This document shows, piece by piece, positions 1 to 10,663 of a DNA stretch of 64,000 nt; position 1 is the first letter of the stretch; each line of letters opens with the position of its first letter. Made by a program: the position numbers and the translations under genes. This DNA is from Amphiura filiformis (taxonomy: Eukaryota; Echinodermata; Ophiuroidea; Amphilepidida; Amphiuridae), in the NCBI RefSeq assembly GCF_039555335.1, contig NC_092628.1:36230965-36294964 (forward strand), written 5' to 3'. Below the pieces are notes generated by a model. It was not told the origin of the DNA, searched no databases, and saw only the letters and a program-made list of their open reading frames with translations.

Positions 1-1702
1 AATAGCCATTTTAACTAAAAAAAGTACTTCTGAATAAAAAGCCAATAATCGTATTTAAATTCCCATAGGCTAGCCCTGCGGTTCTTGAGTTGGTCAAAAT
101 ATACCAAAACTAAAGTTTTGCCCACTCTCACGACAACAACTGCACAAACTGCGCTGTGTTACGCTCCTGTACTCGCCTTAAAAGTGTTAGAAACATCTTT
201 ATTTGTGTTATTTGGAAAGGTTATCATTAATTTAAAGGAATTAAGAGAGACGAGAGATGGGAGAAGCCGCACTAGTCATAGGCAAATACCAAAATGTTCT
301 TCAAAATATTTCTCAGAATCTCATAAAAACTATTAAAAAATATGAAATAAAAATGAATTTGCCGTTTCAGCTAGCTTAAATGGACTCGCTAAATAAAACG
401 AATGCGCGTGGGCGCTTTGAGACATTTTTTAAGCCTAATATTTGAATACTATATACGACCGTAATATAAAATGTAATGTATGGTCAGGTGTCGGAGGTCG
501 CAAACACAACCCCCACACACTTCACCTTATTACTTGAATACTGGTCATGGGCATATATGTTTCTAGCAATGTCGTCATACCGTTGTCTGGTGATTCACGT
601 AAAAATTATTTGCTGCGAACGAATTGAGAGCGGACTTTCCCTAATAACAAACACATTGTGCTATGGAGATTTAATTCACTAGGTCAAATTAATGGCTTTA
701 CATCAGTGTATTCCTTAAAAGGTTTTGTTGCACAGTGTCGACTTCCTATACGATAAATATAAATTTAATACTCCGTTGGTGAGCGACGTGCGACTGGTAT
801 TTCACCGAACGCAAGAAAAGGAGTTCTATCTGATTGGCTAGCAATCGATCAGAGCAGACGGCTTTGCAATTATGCCCCCACCCCTAGAAATTCTTTTTCG
901 CCTCGAACGTAGTCAATCAGAGCTATTTCATCCTTTTTAAGTTATGTAACTTGACCATACTAAACATGCAAAATTTGCATATCGTCAGCCTACTACGCTA
1001 ACATGGCTAATTGCCTAAGTCATTCATTTGAGAACAAAGTACACAATGTGGTTGAAACATGCATCAGTTACGTAATCACCTTAATTATTTCAGATTTTTG
1101 ACTTAATTTGTATCATTATCATTTGTTTTGTGAAATTCACATTTTTTTAAATTTCATATTTGGGAAATAGGACAGGGAGAATTTATGTATGACACGGGGA
1201 GGAGTATAACCCAAGAGAAACAGAATCAGAAAACAATAGCGTGACGTCACAGTTGAGTATTAATTTACATCAGTGTATTCCTTAAAAGGTTTTGTTGTGA
1301 ACGCAAGAAAAGGAGTTCTATCTGATTGGCTAGCAATCGATCGCTTAGGTCGCTTAGTAGTCAACTACAAACTCAAAACTGAGCATCGTATTCAATTCGA
1401 TTGAAATCGATATTCTATTATTGCCGTAGATAAAGAGAGTGATAGTGTGTCAATAATGTACATTGTATTGCAGCTGGATTTTACATGCATTCTTTTATAT
1501 AAATTTTTTCTCAAAGAGTTGAATATGATCAAAATTTTTACTCAGGATTTCAAATTTTTACCCGCAAATTGCAGTTAAACATATCCACAGCAAAATACCG
1601 GTCCTCACTAATTAGTGTATTTAATTTCCAGTTAGTGTATTTAAGATAAAACCTGACAACAAATAAAATTTTCTTGCAATAGAAATATCATATGGGATAC
1701 TG
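1..1702. other. Gene-free AT-rich stretch with an internal direct repeat
   Basis: I see no credible exon here; the open frames are short and have no recognisable domain. A direct repeat is visible: the block at about 700-850 recurs at about 1266-1345. The second copy lacks roughly 78 bases that lie in the middle of the first. Both copies share the segments starting catcagtgtattcc and gaacgcaagaaaagg. The rest looks like ordinary intergenic or intronic DNA. Confidence 0.5.
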
Positions 1703-3210
1703 ATATGGTAGGCCGCAACCGCCACAACGTGGAGCTGCTACGCGTAGCTGACTTTTTGCTCCGTGGAGCCAAATTGACCAATCATGATCATGTTAGAGTT
1801 TTTCATTACTCGGAGGTAAAACTGACTAATTAAGTACGACTTACTCATTACGTGAAGCGAATTTATTCATTAAGAATTTGCCAGACGAGCGTCACGTAGT
1901 TGCAAGATATCCTCGGTCACGAAAGTTATAAAACAAAAAGTAGTTTATGAAAAGTACGAACTGACTTATTATTAAGATGGACATGCACTCATAAGAAACT
2001 CATACAGTATTGTACATAACTATATAGCTAGGCAGAGTGGTGGTAAACTATGCACACAGTTCTGCGATCTGCAGTGTATCGCCGGGAGCTAATTTGTATA
2101 ACTTGCGCGGTGTCCCTGCGGAATTCGACCTTCAGCAAACTGCAAACCAGTTCAGATTTACTTTATATACTAGTAGTAGGCCATACATACTGTAGTTACT
2201 GTCCGTTTTCCTATACACAATACTCAGTGCGCTCACCATTGACTCGTGACCTCTACAAATAGTGTATGTTAGAAGTATAGGCCATTGCCTAGTTGACGTC
2301 ACTGTGTAAAAAATAACCGGCCAATATTTAAAGTATTCTCTGAAATTCTAGAAAATATAGTTTTGTAACATGTCCTAAATTTTTAGCTAATTTAGGTGTT
2401 TGGAAATATTGGTACTTTAGTGTTTTAGGAAGGATATGTAAACGACAGATAACACCAAAAAATATGAAGAAATTATTTCTAAACCGTGTTAAGTCATTAA
2501 GCTTCTCATTTTCAAGAACGCTGGTTAACAATAAGCAGACTATTGTCTCATTTCGTAAACAAAAGCCCACAGTATTGTTACCTTGCTTTCGCTTTATAAT
2601 CGTTCACCCAACTGAAACTATAATACCAGCTCATTGCTCATTGCACAGGTAAAACAGACACAAGTGCAGTGTGTATTTAACCAGAGAAGATCTGATGTAA
2701 CATAGTTGAGCTGTTTTCATTGAGTGTTATCTTGGTTTAATAGCTTTTAATAGGGTTTAAGTCCTTCAAAGGTCGTGGTGAGTTCTACTGTAGACATGAC
2801 TGCATCATGATTATTTTAAAGTCAACAACATTCAACAATATGATCACCGTGATAGTATGAGAGTATCAGTACCGTGGGTGTCAGTGATCCTGGCCTGACA
2901 CAGTAGACAAACAAACAAACAAACACGCCACACACATGACACATGCATGCAAGGTAACATTGACTATACACTAATCAAACAATGGTATTGATCCTGTACA
3001 ACTGGTCGTGGTTTATTTACAATCGATTCATTTAAAATCCCCATAGTAAACATTAATTTTGGCAAGAGTTTTCTCTCTCTGGAACGAGGATGCATCCACT
3101 GGCTCCGCGTAATGAAAAGATCTAACATGATTGGTCAATTTAGCTCCGCGAAGCGAAAAGTAAGCTACGCGTAGCAGCTCCACGTTGTGGCGGTTACGGC
3201 CTGCCATATA
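1703..3210. mobile_element. Non-autonomous DNA transposon with about 110-bp terminal inverted repeats
   Basis: The left end (1703-1816) and right end (about 3100-3210) are inverted copies sharing ATATGGTAGGCCG, the CCGCCACAACGTGGAG block, the palindromic TACGCGTAG and a final TAATGAAA segment. No transposase is visible inside. The interior (about 2150-2815) matches 49535-50400 in inverted orientation, so this filler is repeated elsewhere. Superfamily is not assigned because no clear target duplication is seen. Confidence 0.65.
2150..2815 (+). repeat. Dispersed repeat, copy 1 (inverted partner at 49.5-50.4 kb)
   Basis: The stretch containing CATTGAGTGTTATCTTGG, the AAATATGAAGAAATTATTTC block and the ATTGACTCGTGACCTC block reappears as its reverse complement near 49535-50400 with moderate divergence. 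The small open frames on both strands are repeat-borne and show no domain. Confidence 0.6.
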
Positions 3211-3870
3211 TTGATCATGCGAAAATCGTAAAACATAGAATAGAAACAGTGTGGCCGGCTCTCAAAATCTCAAATTGTATGCGTAGCCTGAGTCGCACGG
3301 GCTATCTCGAACAAATTCACCATGCGTAGTTGTTGAAAAACGTGAGGATTCATCGTACTATCACGGCAATTTTTAACACGAAGATATAGGGATGATGACG
3401 GTGTGCGGTGCGGCGGTACATACTATTCTTAACTTCAAACGGCGCTATCATTCATATTTACATGCACATTCTTCAATGAGATTTGAAGGCTATTTGACCA
3501 ATCTGGTTATTACGGAGGGGAGCATTGGGTTTCAGTGGAGAGCGCTTTGGAAGCATTTGGGCAAGGGGTAAAGAAAAATAGGGGGGGTCATGAAATATTT
3601 GATGACCAAAATGTAGGGATTTACAAGATGACCACAGATAGTGTTTTTATTTTATTCAAAAAGACTGATTTCAATACAATTTTAGCCTGTTTAGGGGGTA
3701 AGGTGGGCGGGGGGGGGGGTCATAAAATGTTTGTTGCCGAAATATGGTGGGGTCGCAATTTTATTGACGCCGATTTTTTGTAAATTAATTTGGGACCCCC
3801 TTTCGAAGAAAATGCCAGCCCCTTAAAAGCGTCCAATTATATAGGGCAAACGTTTTTGAAGAAAAAAATG
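3211..3870. other. No gene seen; G-rich low-complexity stretch
   Basis: Contains G runs at about 3580-3587 and 3708-3719, and an 82-codon open frame (3535-3783) rich in Gly and Lys with no family resemblance. I regard it as repeat-derived non-coding sequence. Confidence 0.4.
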
Positions 3871-5229
3871 GTCTGTTCAATTAGCTTAGATTCTTGAATT
3901 TTTAAGATATTTGAAAAAATAAAAACTTGTGGCCAAAGTCATCAAAGAAAAGTGTTAGCACAGCCTTAGACCTAACGTGATTTATACTTTTCAAATTCCA
4001 AAGTCCAATTTAAAACCCCATTTCTTTTCAATTTTGCCTCATTTTAGGCAGTTACTTGCTGAGACCATAATACCTAAATTTAGGTATTATGGTCTCAGGT
4101 TACTTGGGTCCACGGAAAAGGTTCGCGACCTTTTTACAAATCGAGTGGGACGGTCCATTCTCAAGTTAGGGCATAGACCCTATCCAATTTAGCAAAACAA
4201 TCTGTCCACCAATCTGTCCTGCCATTTCAATTGTTATACCGTTCCGGTTATTGGATAGGTTCTATAGGTGATGATGGTCCACCGGTTTTGTTACACGAAA
4301 TTATATGGCGCGATTACGTTTTATGCATAACATTATTCTGTGCATTATTTTTTCCTAAACAATGACATTAGAATTATGAATTTCGTTCTTATTTCAACTG
4401 GTTTACAATGTAAATTGAGTTTTGTATAATACCACCATTCCTTCCCAAGAATATCAGCATTCGCTTGATGTTTTCAGCTGACACAATGACTTTACAAGAA
4501 TTGTTTTCTGTAACCTGATTGTTTTAAATAATATTTTCTTGTAAAAAGTTCTTTTATTTCACAGTTTTTTCATTTTGTATTTAACATATAAAACGAAATA
4601 ACAAATAGAAAATAAATGTGTAAATTTATAATAGGCCTATTATAGGCCTTATGTTCAACACATATTTCAATACCGAACACGTGCACACACCAAACACGTG
4701 CATATAGGCCTATTTCAGCAGAACGTGACTATTTCCGGAATCCTCCAGAATGGTTAACATAAAAATTATCCGTTGTGGTAAGGCCTATAACCGTTTTTGC
4801 GTTCACGTTTCTCGCGATTGATTTCATTACTTTAATAATTCATAATAATAACGTAATGTTTCAACAGTAGGGTTTCAACACAAATTAGGCATACTGGTAA
4901 ATATTTTGCCGGACAAATTATACTTCCGGATGCGGATGGTCGAATAAATACTATCTCTGCGCATTGTGACATTCGTCCCCATTGCTCCAAATGGATTGAT
5001 TCAAAACAGTTTATGGTGCCCGACGTTCTACGGCTTTTTATAAAAAATATCGCGGGAAAAGACCAAAATTGAAAAGAAATGGGGTTTTAAATTGAACTCA
5101 AGAATTTGAAAAGTATAAATCACGTTAGGTCTAAGGCTGTGCTAACACTTTTCTTTGATGACTTTGACCACAATTTTTTATTTTGTCAAATATCTTAAAA
5201 ATTCAAGAATCTAAGCTAATTGAACAGGA
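3871..5229. mobile_element. TIR element, about 1.36 kb, about 167-bp inverted ends
   Basis: The left arm 3871-4038 and right arm 5063-5229 are inverted copies over nearly their whole length, including TCTGTTCAATTAGC, CACGTTAGGTCTAAGG and AAAAGAAATGGGGTTTTAA. There is no transposase ORF between them. The left interior carries the 40-bp palindrome described separately. It is likely a non-autonomous DNA transposon or foldback element. Confidence 0.65.
4059..4098. repeat. 40-bp perfect palindrome flanked by 8-bp direct repeats
   Basis: Bases 4059-4098 read identically on both strands (CTGAGACCATAATACCTAAA followed at once by its reverse complement, no loop). They are bracketed by GTTACTTG at 4051-4058 and again at 4099-4106. 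The arrangement resembles a target-site duplication around a minimal hairpin element. Confidence 0.8.
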
Positions 5230-8183
5230 CACATACCCGTACAAAATTTTTCGAACATCCCCCCTCCCACTCCGGATAATTTACTCAGTCTATCTAGTAT
5301 TCGTCATCGTAGTGTAACGTCAAAATCGATCATTGCTAGGTCAACTGGCAAAGTCACGTTATCTGTGTTCGGAACCACGATCAAAATCAACGGACGGCAG
5401 CATCTATTCATCCATTGTTTCCGATTGGAGCGCTGACATATTGGAAAATGCTGCCAATCAATATTCATGAGAGTGTACAATCAACGTCCAGTTTTCGCGG
5501 AAAAAACTTTTATAGGCCTATACTTATACACACCTGTACACAGTATTATAGACATAATAGACCTGGCAGCCCTTAAAGGTCCGGTCCACAACCCGATCGA
5601 CAGCATCACCCTACCCCATTTTTCTCATTGTTGGTTTCATATAATAGATCATATTTTTCTCATGCCATCCTGAAATTTGACGCTCCAAATCGATGTATTT
5701 CCGAAGAAATCATCGTGACAAAACACGCGAATTGTGGTTACCAAATTTCACACGCCCGGTAATTCTGGGCCAGGCTGAATGAAATCGTGAATTCGAGACG
5801 TTTCACTCCGATACCAGATCGCCCAGAAAAATGAGTCAATATTTATAGAGGGCGCTATAATGATATACAAATATAAAGAAATACGGGGCAAAATAAATAA
5901 AAAATCATGACCTTTAATATTGTCAAGCATGATGAGCCCCCCCCCCCCCCAAAAAATTAATTAAAATAAAATAATTAAATTAAGAAAAGTAATTTTTTTC
6001 ATGAAAAAAATCCTAAAATAATTGTGCTAATAATTCGCCATAGAATTGATGATGTAAGAGAATCAGATAAAAACAGTAATACCGTAGGTTGAACAATTTT
6101 TGAATATATCGCCCTGAACTACAAGTAGGTTGAAGTCATCACGTGGGTATGTCTGCAATCATAGATCGAATCCAATATCGCTCTCTTCAAAGATACTAAG
6201 GGATGCACCATTTGATACTCGGGGGGTAGGAAGTTGGGGTCGGGGAAAGATTTTTTTTTTCGCCGCCGATGTAGTGGGTGCATGAAGTTTTTGGTGCGTC
6301 CCTAATCTTACAGGTTCTCAGTGAATGAACAGCATGATGGTTCAATGCAGAGGTACCGCCAAGGAACTTGGAAATCAGGACGTGACAATTGCTTATAGCA
6401 TGTGTCCAATTCTTATTTAAATAGTGTATTGTTATTAAAATAATGTCCTGGACCTACCAGAGGGCGCTAATAATACCCGCAGACAGCTAGATCGTCAGTG
6501 AGCAGTGCCTTTGTTATTTAATGAGGCTCATGTATAAGTTAGTACCTGTTGTGCAATGCTCATGCGTTTTATATGAGCTTATATGCATAGTTTGGCTATG
6601 AATAAATACAACCATAAATCATAAAATATTGAACAATTCATTGAGCGGACTGCATACAACCACTACACTGTTCAATAGCCTTATTGTGTTGTGGTGGGAG
6701 TATTAAAACCACGGGCCCTGAACAAAATATGATGCGCGCGCATACTGTCGGGCAAAAAAACAATGGAATTTGTGATGATGCGTGCGCATACTGCCAGACA
6801 ATGACGTAAAGTCAACTCATCTATATTACTACTAGTAGGCATGTCCACTAAAAATTGAAGTACTTTTAAATTGATTCAGACCTAACTTATTGGATGGGAA
6901 TTGATGAAAGAAACATTTTGGCGTTTAAATAATCTTAATCGGACGTTTCATTCCAGAGATATGGCCTTTCGAGTGTCACGGTTTTATATAGGGCTGCTAG
7001 AACATGTTAAAAAGTTAAAGTCCAAAAAGGAATACTAACAGAAAGTGCAACTTTAAGGTACTTTTTCTTAATGTATTTATTAACTATCTTATCTGGAACA
7101 TTATATTTGCTTATAACAGCATGAAAATAAGATCATCCTGAAAATTTAATCGATTTTGTTGACATACAACAAAAACTATAAGACCTCAAAACCCATGGTT
7201 TGTTTGTTGAAACCTCAAGCATGATCATAGATGGCCGCCATGGAAAATATCTCCATAGAGGAGATGAACAATAAGTGCATTATTTCAAATGAAAAGCGGT
7301 AGTCTTAAACATTGTTCAATCTTTTAAGGTCAGCACATTTTATCTTCAAAAATTATTATATTTCATCATGGCATAAGTTTGGTAACATTAATCACTACCA
7401 ATTTTGAGAAATTTGCTCCAACTCAAAGGTTATCTTTACTACATTGAGCAATACACTGTGTGCATGGAAGCCATGATGGTCCCCGGTTTTTATACTCCCT
7501 ATGAAATGGACATGGTAGTGAGAAGTGCACGGGGAAGTGCATGATTTGAGATGGGCCGCGGTAGGCTTAAATATTCTTAAATTTCTTAACATCCTACACA
7601 TTTTGTCTTCATAAATAGTTAAATTTTATGAGTATGTAAGTTTGCTTGTCTGATTCACTCCAAATTCGGAGATAATTGCGTTTGAACACCTGATGCACGG
7701 AATGGTGTCACTTCAACCTGTTGTAGTTCTCATCTCATTAAATTTTTCATTAAAAAAGTTGATCTCTTCATGCAGGAAGGTCCTCTCTATTTACTGACCA
7801 AACAGGAAAAAGTTTGGTGAATGTTTTCTGGTGGAATCAGGAATTTCTTGAAACACCCTGATATAGGCCTACATTTGGATCAAAACAAGTATGTACGCCA
7901 TTTAACATGCCTGGGATTTCTTGTATGGATCAGTTTCTCCATAGACAATACGTGTGTGAGTGCACGCACACAGTAAATGAAAAATCGTTCTAGTGGAAAC
8001 TGTATTGAGAGTGGGCATCCCTACTACTAGTAAATGTGACTCCAATAAGCAAGTTGACAGAGTGGCATGCTGCACTGGACGAAGGACAATCAATACCCAT
8101 TGTTCACAGAATGCATCAGTGAAGTGTGGGTTCTAGCCCCAAGCGAAGACCATTAGCCTTTTCGAAGTATTGCGTACACTAAA
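5230..8183. other. Gene-free stretch with simple repeats
   Basis: No exon is supportable. A poly-C tract lies at about 5937-5951 and is followed by an A/T-rich stretch. A short MITE occupies 6200-6302 (separate entry). The segment at about 6375-6455 recurs at about 14253-14335, each containing GTGACAATTGCT and GTATTGTTATTAAAAT, so it is a dispersed repeat. The remainder shows only short open frames. Confidence 0.45.
6200..6302. mobile_element. PIF/Harbinger-type MITE, 103 bp, TAA target duplication
   Basis: The terminal repeats GGGATGCACCA (left) and the reverse complement of GGGACGCACCA (right) enclose a short G- and T-rich core. TAA flanks both ends (6197-6199 and 6303-6305). A 3-bp TWA duplication with GGG-starting TIRs is characteristic of PIF/Harbinger MITEs. 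A truncated relative begins at 36806. Confidence 0.65.
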
Positions 8184-8339
8184 TAGTCGGGCTCTCATTC
8201 ACGCGCGGATGGGAAATAGTGTTCACTTTATGTTTGATACCGTTTCTAGACTGAAATTTTGCGTAGAACACGCTCCCGTAGTCCACTTTAATTAAAAATG
8301 TGCCCAAAGTGCTTTTTCCGGGGGGTGCCCCTACAATGG

Positions 8340-9150
8340 GGGTCAAAATGACTAAAAATGTATTCTAAGGCCAATGGTGGTGATTTTGGTGTCTAAATAT
8401 ATGTTTATGGACATGAGAAAGTCATTTAGATAGTTTACGAAATCCAAAATGGCTTCCTTATGGTCTAAAAATCAAAATGGCGGCCAAAATGGTGAATTTT
8501 AGCCAAACTTATTTGAACGGCTTTTTCAGGCCGATGGTGGTGATTTGAGTGTCTATGAATATGTCTGTGGACATGAAAAAGTTATTTACATAGTTTATCA
8601 AAATCCAAAATGGCTGCCTTATACAAAAAAATTCAAAATGGCCGCCAAAATGCCGAACATTATTCTAACTTATTTGAACGGCGCTCTCGGCCCGATGGTC
8701 GTGATTTGGGTGTAGGTATATGTTTGCGGACATGAAACAGTCATTTACATTGCTTATAAATATCCAAAATGGCTGCCCTATGCCCAAAAATTCAAAATGG
8801 CGGTCAAAATGTCGAATATTAGTCTATAACGGCATTCTCAGGCCGATGGTGGTGATTTTGGTGTCCAGTTATATGTTTGGGGACGTGACAAAGACATTCA
8901 GCTAGTTTACAAAATCCAAAAAAGTTGCCCTATGGTCCAAAATTCAAAATGGCTGCTAAAATAGTGAATTTTAGTAAATATTACTTGAAAGTTATATTAA
9001 GGCTGATGGTAGCGATATTGGTGTCTAGGTATATGTTTGTGAAATATAGGCCCCTACAGTGTACATGACCAAGTCATTTAGATGATGGAATCTTAAATGG
9101 CTGCCCTATGCTAAAAAATTCAAGTGGAGGTCAAAATTGCAAATTTTATA
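8340..9150. repeat. Tandem repeat of about 160-bp units (left arm)
   Basis: Unit starts, marked by GGC(C/T)(G/A)ATGGT, fall near 8363, 8529, 8692, 8841 and 9002. Each unit includes 'ATATGTTT..GGACATG' and paired AAAATGG-rich blocks. Degeneracy is considerable. The inverted counterpart spans about 12090-12860. Confidence 0.65.
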
Positions 9151-9758
9151 TTGATTTTAGATAATTATCATATAGACACCCAAGCTCTTGAGACTTAATT
9201 TTTGTTTTAAATCTAAGGTCGCCGTGTCACAATATAATCACTTGTAATTGGTACATAGATGCCCAAATTATTCAAAATGGCGCCATTAACCAAATAATCA
9301 CATTTGATGTCTATTGATCTATTATGATTTAAAAAGGTGGCCAACTATTGTATATCCCGTAAAAGGTAAACGATTTCTATCTTTAAACCGGGGTATTTGA
9401 AGATCGGCAATAATATGAAACATAATAATAATTATAACGCAATTAAAGAAAGTGATTAACACTAGAACTACGTAGGGGGTTGTACCACCCCTAAGGTTGT
9501 TCATCCTCCATAAAAAACACGCGTCTTTACGCCCAAACGACTTAAACTAATCGTAGATCCATCCTGTACGCTCTTTTAAGTGATACAATTTTTACCCCAG
9601 CACCTTACCCGGGGTATGACTGACCATCAAAGATGATTGACCATAGAGGGGGGGGGGCCCACCATAGGTTTCTACAGTAAATACAGTTTCGTTTTTGTAA
9701 AATTATTCCAAGATATATTGACTTTTTACTTTTTTTATAGTCATTTTCCTTTATATTT

Positions 9759-10326
9759 CAGTTCGGGGGCACTCGTAATAACCGGACGTCTCTGATTTCA
9801 AAGACGGGTCAGTGATTTCACATACGGGGGTCTGTGATATCACATACGTCGAGCTTTGTTGACAGTTCGGCACTCGATGCAGCACATCGGAACGAAGCTG
9901 AGTGTATTACAATAAGCTTTTCTATGTTTAGCAACTATCTACCTGTGCAAAAACTATATCTATCTGTGCAAATTCTGACAAATGGTCCCAGAACACAGTT
10001 AGATTGCAATGGCTAAAATAAAATGTTTTGAGGTAAAAAAAAAACCCAATTTTACTATCCAATTCATGAATTGGATAGTAAAATTAGCAGGCACTCAACA
10101 TGCTCAACTTGGGCTAGCTACAACCCTGATAAGGCATATGCACAAAATTATTCACACTGCGCTGGCACGTTCATCAAAATTACTTATATCGTTTGCGACT
10201 GGGTTTTGAAACTAGGGAGTATGTGATTTATGAGACGTCTCTGAAATATGATACTGTAAGGTGATATGACGCTTCAAGAGTATTTGATATCAGAGACGTC
10301 TTTGAATTAGCAGTGCCCCCGAACTG
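9759..10326. mobile_element. 568-bp MITE inserted in the left arm of the large inverted repeat
   Basis: The termini CAGTTCGGGGGCACT and its reverse complement are 15-bp TIRs. ATTT is present on both sides (9755-9758 and 10327-10330). The right arm of the surrounding inverted repeat (about 11436-11461, reverse complement) contains the same flanks joined through a single ATTT, which is the unoccupied site. The interior has repeated 'GACGTCTCTGA' and 'CATACG' segments and no transposase. The short TSD does not settle the superfamily. Confidence 0.8.
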
Positions 10327-10414
10327 ATTTAGGAGACAATTCGGTGAAAATCGCATTTTCGTAGAATTTTTGGAAGAAGATCAATTTTGCCTATACTTTT
10401 GTAAATAACCAGAA

Positions 10415-10663
10415 TTGAATACATGAATACAAAACCCACCCAAGTCCATCGAAAGTGATTTTGAAAAACTAAAAACAAATGTGTATCATACATGCCGGGT
10501 ATAGGCCATTTTGGATTTCACATGCTAATAGACCCACGTAGAGGGTTGATTTGGATTCAACTTTTATACATATGATAGGCCTATGTATAAGCAACAATTT
10601 TCCATGCTTAACTTAATTTGGCCAAAGTACGGACTTGGGTGGGTTGTACATTCATATATTCAA
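10415..10663. mobile_element. 249-bp MITE, second insertion in the left arm
   Basis: The left end TTGAATACATGAATAC..CCCACCCAAGTCC and the right end are inverted copies with a few mismatches over about 33 bp. The right arm of the enclosing inverted repeat lacks this block between CCTATACTTTTGTA and GTGTGCTCACA. A single-ended relative lies at 33440-33475. Confidence 0.65.

Noticed and set aside
3535-3783. Gly-rich 82-codon open frame
   Set aside because: G-run low-complexity sequence without splice signals or homology that I recognise.
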